A stretch of DNA of 37,292 bases from an uncultured Clostridia bacterium. GTDB taxonomy: Bacteria; Bacillota; Clostridia; TANB77; CAG-508. The stretch's first letter is position 1; every line of letters starts with the position of its first letter. Below are positions 32,318 through 37,292 of this stretch, piece after piece. A program made the translations under genes and the position numbers. Where the stretch lies: positions 1 through 37,292 of the forward strand of contig CAKOPZ010000013.1 in NCBI GenBank assembly GCA_934101145.1. Direction: 5' to 3'. The notes under the pieces are model-generated. The model saw nothing but the letters and a program-made list of their open reading frames with translations. It did no database searches and had not been told where the DNA came from.

Positions 32318-32346
32318 AGTATATCATACACCCTATAAAATAACAA
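32318..32346 (-). promoter_or_regulatory. Transketolase promoter
   Basis: On the minus strand TTGTTA (32341-32346) and TATACT (32318-32323) are 17 bases apart. The -35 lies within the T-rich tail of the preceding terminator. Confidence 0.6.
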
Positions 32347-32376
32347 GAAAACTGCATGAGATTTCACGCAGTTTTC
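32341..32376 (-). terminator. Terminator of the ftsY-UPF0182 unit
   Basis: GAAAACTGCGTGA / TCATGCAGTTTTC (13 bp with one wobble, 4-base loop) is followed by TTGTTATTTTA, 9 bases beyond the stop at 32385. Confidence 0.8.
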
Positions 32377-32384
32377 ATTTATTA

Positions 32385-35297
32385 TTATTGTATTTCATCT
32401 ACAACTGTATTTAAAACATTTGCAGAATTTGATATATCATTTAAGTTCTTATTTTGTAGCTTTTTCTTGCTTTGCTCTTTTCCCTCTTCCTTTGTAAGCT
32501 TTTCTAATTTATCAATTAATTCCTGCAATTTTTTTACATCTTTTCCTACCATTTCAAGGTCACCATTTGATGTAGAATCTTTCAAATTACCATTTGCTTT
32601 AATTATTGCTTTTACTAAATCATCTGTACTATCTGTATTTTCTATATTTATATCCACTGCATATCTTGAAACAAGATTTTCCAATGCATCTGTTAGATTA
32701 TCTCCTATTGCAAGTTTATTACCAGATGCAACAACCACTTTTTTAAGCGTTGGTGTAGAATCTGTTTCATTTATATACTGTTGATATATAGGTTCTACAT
32801 ATAATAGTGTATTATTTAATGGCACAATAATCATATTCTTGCTAATTTTTGTTCCATTTACATTTAGCGCATCGATTTCTTTAGAAATCTTTTCATCTTG
32901 CTCTATTTGAGTGTCAAGTTGCATTGGTCCTAAAATATTGCTATCAGAAGAAAATTTATATACAGTTAATTTAGCTGTACCGTTTTCATATGTTCCAACC
33001 ATATATGATGTAATGTTTTGCTTACCATATGGAGTAAATGGTATTACAAGTCCTAATTTACTTGTATCACTATCTATAGTTTTTACCATTGTATAATATG
33101 CTTCTATATCAGTTCCAGTTTTTGTTAAAACTCTACTTGTATTATGTGTTGCAACATCCCATACATCATTTCCTCTGTATAGTACATCTGCTTGTATATT
33201 GTGATACCTTTCCATCATTGATGTTTGAATATCATATAAAAATTTAGGATATACAAATTGACTACTTATATCTGTTGAAATTTCTTCTGTTGTAAATAAA
33301 TCCGGATAAATCTTTTCATATGCACTAGCAATTGGATCATTCCTATCTGTTATATAGAAATTAATTGTACCATCATATGCATCAATTAAAACTTTTACAG
33401 AATTTCTTATATAATTAAATTCCAATTTATTTATTGCATCAAGCTGTAGCAAAGTTTTTTGTGAATACGGATAATTATCTGATGTAGTATATGCATCAAG
33501 AACCCAAATAAGTCTTCCATCTTCATTCACCACCATATATGGATCATTATCATATAGTAAATATGGCATTATTGCTTTTGCTCTTTTTAATATATTACGA
33601 TTTGTTAATATTTTACTGTCATGATTTACATTAGCAGAAAATGCAAGTTTTAAATCTCCCTCTTTAACTCCTAAAATAAATCTATCTAAAAATCCAAGTT
33701 GTAAGCCTGCATTACCATCATAGATATTTTCTGCATTTTGCACTGTAGTTGTTGTTGATACAGGATAATCAAACTCTTTTCTGTTATTACTATTTGTAAC
33801 TATATTGTTATTTGTTTGAAGTCCAAAATAAATTCTAGGCTGTGTAATAGCAATAATATCAGATTTTGATGATGTATAATTCTTTTGAAGTTTAAGTAAA
33901 TTTCCACTTGTATTTGTAGAAACAGCTGATGTAACAACAACTCCATAGCCATGTGTATATTCATATGTTTTATTATTATATGTTCCATTGCTATTTATTT
34001 CTCTTGGAGAAACATATACAAGTTTGTTTTTACCATTTACCCTATAATTTGCTATTTGAGTAGTAGTATAAGTATAATATCCTTTTTCTGTTTGAACTGC
34101 ATTTAAATCTTTAAGTACAGTAGATTTATCAATAATTGCAATATTATCTATTGTATCTTGCATTTTACTTATATCATTTTCTGTTATTGTAGCACCACCA
34201 TTTGTTATAGAAATCTCATTTGCTTCAATTCCATATGCACTTTTTGTATTCTTTATATTTTGTTCAATACTTTGTTTTTCTTTGTCAAGCTCATTTGGTG
34301 TAATAAATCCAATCTGAAATACAAGCATAACTAAAAGTAATACAACAATATATATAGGAACCACTGCAATCCATGCTACAACCTTTCTTGTTTTTCCTTT
34401 TTCAAATGCTTTAATTGCCATAAATACTGAAATTATAATAATTATAGGAAGTATTCTGTATCCCCATAATTTAATAGTAACATCAGTTACACCTGCTCCA
34501 TATATTGAGTATGTTGTATCTTCTTGAAGTGACATAAACTTTTCAAAGCCAATATTTTGTGTATGGATATAAACAAGTCCAGCAAGTAATATCGCTGCAA
34601 TCATAATTATGTTTAATAATTGTTTTAAAATCTTACTTTTCTTTATAGTTTCTCTACTTATTCCTTCAAAATAAATATTAAATGTTGCTATATAATAAAT
34701 TGCGCTATATATTGCCACACCTACTACAATAAATAGTAAATACATTATCATGAATTCAATAAAAGGCTTTTGAAACATAAAATAACCAATGTCATATCCA
34801 AACACAGGATCTGTCTTTCCAAAAGATGTACTATTCATAAATAACAAATATTTTTGAAGCATAACTCTTGAGCTAATGCTACTAACTATAATAGATAAAA
34901 TAAATGCAATTGATTTATTTGGAAGCTTTGGCATATTTCTTTTATCTTCATCAAAAAACACTTTTAGATTTTTTCTAATCTTTTTGTTTACTATAAAAAT
35001 AATAATAAATAATGCTATAAAATTAATTATAAATGTTAGTGCAATTGAATTCACATTTTGCCAAAAGATACCGATATATTTTTCACCAATCTCAAGTGTT
35101 TCTAGTAAATTACCTCTAAAAATTATATAACCTACAATTGCTGCAACTAACAAAAATGCAAGTACAACATACATTCTAATTTTGCTTTTTTTAACTTTTA
35201 TTTCTTGATTCTTTTTTTCTTGTTCTTTTGCTTGTTTTAACTCTTTTTTTATTTCTTCTTCTGATATATTATTGTTTTGTTTAATATTATCACTCAT
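32385..35297 (-). CDS. UPF0182 family large membrane protein
   Basis: The protein has 970 residues, in the family range of about 900-1000. A charged cytoplasmic N-terminus (1-40) is followed by about seven membrane helices (to residue 330). A long extracellular region carries family landmarks such as SFGKTDPVFGYDIGYFMFQ, QPRIYFGLQ, LGFLDRFILGVKEGDLKLAF, YDNDPYMVVNEDGRLIWVLD and AYDGTINFYITDRNDPI. The C-terminal third includes a charged Lys-rich coiled end. The function is unknown; the conserved outer domain suggests a surface process. It begins 13 bases after ftsY, so it is cotranscribed, which may mean its membrane insertion is coupled to SRP supply (inference). Confidence 0.93.
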   Translation of the reverse strand: MSDNIKQNNNISEEEIKKELKQAKEQEKKNQEIKVKKSKIRMYVVLAFLLVAAIVGYIIFRGNLLETLEIGEKYIGIFWQNVNSIALTFIINFIALFIIIFIVNKKIRKNLKVFFDEDKRNMPKLPNKSIAFILSIIVSSISSRVMLQKYLLFMNSTSFGKTDPVFGYDIGYFMFQKPFIEFMIMYLLFIVVGVAIYSAIYYIATFNIYFEGISRETIKKSKILKQLLNIIMIAAILLAGLVYIHTQNIGFEKFMSLQEDTTYSIYGAGVTDVTIKLWGYRILPIIIIISVFMAIKAFEKGKTRKVVAWIAVVPIYIVVLLLVMLVFQIGFITPNELDKEKQSIEQNIKNTKSAYGIEANEISITNGGATITENDISKMQDTIDNIAIIDKSTVLKDLNAVQTEKGYYTYTTTQIANYRVNGKNKLVYVSPREINSNGTYNNKTYEYTHGYGVVVTSAVSTNTSGNLLKLQKNYTSSKSDIIAITQPRIYFGLQTNNNIVTNSNNRKEFDYPVSTTTTVQNAENIYDGNAGLQLGFLDRFILGVKEGDLKLAFSANVNHDSKILTNRNILKRAKAIMPYLLYDNDPYMVVNEDGRLIWVLDAYTTSDNYPYSQKTLLQLDAINKLEFNYIRNSVKVLIDAYDGTINFYITDRNDPIASAYEKIYPDLFTTEEISTDISSQFVYPKFLYDIQTSMMERYHNIQADVLYRGNDVWDVATHNTSRVLTKTGTDIEAYYTMVKTIDSDTSKLGLVIPFTPYGKQNITSYMVGTYENGTAKLTVYKFSSDSNILGPMQLDTQIEQDEKISKEIDALNVNGTKISKNMIIVPLNNTLLYVEPIYQQYINETDSTPTLKKVVVASGNKLAIGDNLTDALENLVSRYAVDINIENTDSTDDLVKAIIKANGNLKDSTSNGDLEMVGKDVKKLQELIDKLEKLTKEEGKEQSKKKLQNKNLNDISNSANVLNTVVDEIQ

Positions 35298-35310
35298 ACA
35301 AACTCTCCTT

Positions 35311-36216
35311 TTATATCAAAGCTTTAACAAAATCTTCACTGTTAAAAATCTCCATGTCATCAATTTGCTCTCCAACGCCAACAAATTTAACTGGCATTTG
35401 ATTTTCTGCTACAATTCCGATTACAACTCCACCTTTAGCAGTTCCATCAAGTTTAGTAAGAACAATACCTGTAATATCAACTGTTTCCTTAAATGCTTTT
35501 ACTTGTTCTATCGCATTTTGTCCTGTTGTAGCATCTAAAACCATAAGAACTTCCTTTGATGCTCCTGGTAATTCTTTATCAATAACTCTTTTTATCTTTA
35601 ATAACTCATCCATTAAATATTTTTTATTATGTAGCCTTCCAGCTGTATCACATATTAAAACATCCGCCTGTTTTTCCTTTGCAATTTTTATTGCGTCATA
35701 TACAACAGATGCAGGGTCAACACCCTCTTGTTTTTTTACAATATCACACTCTGCTCTATTTGCCCAAATTTCAAGTTGTTCAACAGCTGCAGCTCTAAAA
35801 GTATCTGCTGCTGCAACAACAACTTTTTTACCATCTTGTTTTAGCCTATTTGCCATTTTTCCAATAGAAGTAGTTTTGCCAACTCCATTAACACCTACAA
35901 CAAGTATTACAGATGGCTGAGTTTCAAGTTTTAAGCTATTATCTACACTATCAAAAATATCTTTTATCTCATCTCTAAGAGCTTGTCTAACTCCTTCTTC
36001 ATCTTGTATATTTTCTTTTTTTACTCTGTCTCTTAATTTTGAAACAATCTTAGTTGATGTTTCAACTCCAACATCTGACATTATTAATGCTTCTTCCAAT
36101 TCTTCTAAAAGTTCTTCATCAACTTTTCTAAAATTGCTAAAAACATTGTTCATTTTTTCTTCAAATGATGTTTTAGTTTTATTTAATCCCTGTTTTAATT
36201 TATCAAAAAATCCCAT
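35311..36216 (-). CDS. ftsY: Signal recognition particle receptor FtsY
   Basis: The protein has 301 residues, a short form lacking the long acidic A domain of E. coli FtsY. The N helical domain (1-95) precedes the SRP GTPase: G1 GVNGVGKTT (108-116), DTFRAAAVEQLEIWA, G3 DTAGRLHNKKYLMDEL, G4 TKLDGTAKGG and the closing GVGEQIDDMEIF. FtsY receives SRP-bound ribosomes at the membrane for co-translational insertion. The start at 36216 has GGAGGG upstream. The promoter at 36270-36298 heads ftsY-UPF0182. The SRP partner gene ffh, often next to ftsY, is not in the window. Confidence 0.97.
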   Translation of the reverse strand: MGFFDKLKQGLNKTKTSFEEKMNNVFSNFRKVDEELLEELEEALIMSDVGVETSTKIVSKLRDRVKKENIQDEEGVRQALRDEIKDIFDSVDNSLKLETQPSVILVVGVNGVGKTTSIGKMANRLKQDGKKVVVAAADTFRAAAVEQLEIWANRAECDIVKKQEGVDPASVVYDAIKIAKEKQADVLICDTAGRLHNKKYLMDELLKIKRVIDKELPGASKEVLMVLDATTGQNAIEQVKAFKETVDITGIVLTKLDGTAKGGVVIGIVAENQMPVKFVGVGEQIDDMEIFNSEDFVKALI

Positions 36217-36269
36217 TTTCCCTCCAAATAAACTTCACTTTTGTAATTTATATTTATTCACATATTTTC

Positions 36270-36298
36270 AGTATACCATAATTTCCTTAATTTGTATA
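36270..36298 (-). promoter_or_regulatory. Putative ftsY promoter
   Basis: On the minus strand TATACA (36293-36298) and TATACT (36270-36275) are 17 bases apart. The -35 has two mismatches. Confidence 0.45.
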
Positions 36299-36400
36299 CT
36301 TTTCCAGCTAAATTAATAAAAAATTAAATTATATTTTTTACTAAATAGGGTAGAAAAAAATAATTTGATATGATAAAATATCAATTAGGTTTATTTATAT

Positions 36401-36476
36401 GCTAATATAGCTCAGTTGGTAGAGCAACGGATTCGTAACCCGTAGGTCAGCAGTTCGATTCTGCTTATTAGCTCCA
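36401..36476 (+). tRNA. tRNA-Thr(CGT)
   Basis: The gene is 76 nt with encoded CCA and discriminator T. The acceptor stem GCTAATA / TATTAGC is perfect, and the D arm is AGCTCAGTTGGTAGAGC. The anticodon arm ACGGA-TTCGTAA-CCCGT gives anticodon CGT with an A-C mismatch at the loop-closing pair. The T loop TTCGATT is normal. No clear promoter was found upstream. Confidence 0.93.
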
Positions 36477-36485
36477 TTTGAAATC

Positions 36486-36520
36486 AACTTACGGACTTAA
36501 AAGTTCGTGAGTTTTTATTT
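36486..36520 (+). terminator. tRNA-Thr terminator
   Basis: AACTTACGGACTT / AAGTTCGTGAGTT (13 bp with two G-T wobbles) is followed by TTTTATTTTA, 10 bases after the CCA end. Confidence 0.75.
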
Positions 36521-36569
36521 TATATAAAACTTTAAAAGTTCTCTTATCACAGAAAGGAGGACTTTTTTC

Positions 36570-36776
36570 ATGCTTGAATTTAAAGTAATTGAAAATTTAA
36601 AACCTAATAAAGATTTAACTGGCATTTTAAAAGACTTTAAATATATAGTTAAATTAGGACAGATTAAAACTATCTTGCACACCAACCTACAAGTAGTAAT
36701 ACCTACTGAATACCAAGTTACATATCCTACTATTCTTACAATACTAGAATACAAAGTTAATGAAATATCAAAATAA
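36570..36776 (+). CDS. Unknown 68-residue protein downstream of tRNA-Thr
   Basis: ATG 36570 follows a strong RBS (AAAGGAGG, 9 bases upstream), which is the main reason to accept this ORF. The product begins MLEFKVIENLKPNKDLTGIL and ends ILEYKVNEISK. It is a mixed alpha/beta-looking soluble protein without signal or membrane segment. No family is recognised. It lies between tRNA-Thr and a TnpV remnant, so it may be part of a decayed mobile element. Confidence 0.55.
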   Translation: MLEFKVIENLKPNKDLTGILKDFKYIVKLGQIKTILHTNLQVVIPTEYQVTYPTILTILEYKVNEISK

Positions 36777-36836
36777 TAATTCTAAAGAATATACAATAGA
36801 ACTTGTAAAAAAATTAGATTGTACTGAGAAAAATAA

Positions 36837-37088
36837 CACTTTATTTTCCAAAATAAACAAGCACTTTATGAGACGTTATTGATGACAAATAAATTAACTC
36901 ATCATCTTCTTTTAGTAAGTGATTCTTGTGAGAATTATTATAAAGAACTAATGGAAAATTATATTAAGAATGATGAAAGACTGTCTGAAAAGAGCAAAGA
37001 ATTAAATCCATTGGAATGGACTAAATTAATGAACAACTATAAAAATACAGCAGAAGAAATTGTCCTAAATGAATATGTTTTTATATAA
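36837..37088 (+). pseudogene. TnpV-like transposon protein, N-terminally truncated remnant
   Basis: The frame is open from just after a stop at 36834-36836 to TAA 37086-37088. Candidate starts are TTG 36879 and ATG 36882, but neither has a convincing RBS, and homology-like sequence extends upstream of both (NKQALYETLL). The tail ELMENYIKNDERLSEKSKEL, then PLEWTKLMNNYKNTAEEIVL and NEYVF, follows the TnpV pattern (Lys-rich, Trp, MNN, A-EIV, terminal E-x-hydrophobic). TnpV is an accessory protein of Tn4451-like mobilizable transposons. The N-terminal third is missing, and no recombinase is seen. Confidence 0.6.
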
Positions 37089-37097
37089 ATAATCTTC

Positions 37098-37147
37098 AAA
37101 AAAGAGGAAAAATTATCAGAATAATTTAATCCTCTTTTTTATTTTTT
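37098..37147 (+). terminator. Terminator after the TnpV remnant
   Basis: AAAAAAGAGGA pairs with TCCTCTTTTTT, with an inner AAATTAT/ATAATTT stem, and is followed by ATTTTTTG. Bases 37148-37292 beyond it hold no feature I can support. Confidence 0.75.
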
Positions 37148-37292
37148 GAATATAGGAATAAAATCTATGTCTAGCCAGCACTGAATTTGTACTCCCGCAT
37201 AAATTCTAGTATGGAAATTCCCATACCCTTTATTATCAGAAATTAAAATCTAAATATACATAATTATTCATATCGTAAGATAAATTATTTTC

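Noticed and set aside
36515..36754. Minus-strand 79-codon ORF opposite the 68-residue gene
   Set aside because: No RBS. The plus-strand ORF has AAAGGAGG at proper spacing.
37139..37249. Minus-strand open stretch at the right edge reading GYGNFHTRIYAGVQIQ
   Set aside because: Only 36 codons, no start with RBS, preceded by a stop and overlapping the terminator at 37098-37147. It may be a decayed gene end but cannot be supported.

Overview
The window is AT-rich Bacillota DNA from a spore-forming member of the Clostridia. Support for this: strong Shine-Dalgarno sites (AGGAGG), TTGACA/TATAAT-type promoters, and sporulation genes (ytfJ/gerW, spoVS, spoIIM) beside clostridial housekeeping genes (recA, rny, ymdB, xerD, scpA, ftsEX, ftsY). 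The genus cannot be fixed from the sequence. Almost everything is coded on the minus strand. The plus strand carries only a VanW-like gene, rnhA, one tRNA and a short tail with a TnpV remnant.

Layout. 1-2012: a surface protein with a type IV pilin-like N-terminus and an FGE/C-type-lectin-like domain (cut by the left edge), a 43-codon leader ORF, a DUF5665 protein, rpmE and a 53-residue membrane peptide. 2204-5485: a VanW-domain protein, a DD-carboxypeptidase, ytfJ and DUF2953. 5786-6658: a GC-rich FGE/C-type-lectin-like gene with its own promoter, set between DUF2953 and scpA. 6831-9101: recA-recX-scpA. 9267-14001: an anchored solute-binding protein, spoVS, ymdB, rny. 14194-17091: EndoQ-like PHP nuclease, spoIIM, xerD. 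17186-20569: an unknown pair, coaE, tmcAL and divergent rnhA. 20712-24084: a GT-C membrane glycosyltransferase, a C39-like cysteine peptidase with SH3b repeats and a small membrane protein. 24297-24587: tRNA-Val, tRNA-Asp and tRNA-Phe. 24868-30216: ftsE, ftsX, two tandem coiled-coil M23 hydrolase activators and a CtpA-type protease. 30453-36216: split transketolase, then ftsY with a UPF0182 membrane protein. 36401-37292: tRNA-Thr(CGT), an unknown 68-residue ORF and the TnpV fragment.

How the genes work together. The ftsEX-M23-M23-ctpA block looks like a regulated cell-wall hydrolysis module. recA-recX form a recombination unit with a possible LexA box. EndoQ-spoIIM-xerD and the ytfJ region follow arrangements typical of sporulating Bacillota.

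Most notable observations. (1) The GC-rich gene at 5786-6658 ends in a segment that looks like the variable region of a diversity-generating retroelement (DGR): many NNC codons, a terminal VGFR and a tetraloop hairpin about 10 bases after the stop. No reverse transcriptase or template repeat lies in the window. (2) The pilin-anchored protein at the left edge carries the same domain type. (3) There are two families of dispersed structured repeats: one of about 130 bp, and one short palindrome with a conserved GAGTCYGYCY loop. (4) The divergent tmcAL and rnhA promoters appear to share one -10 element.
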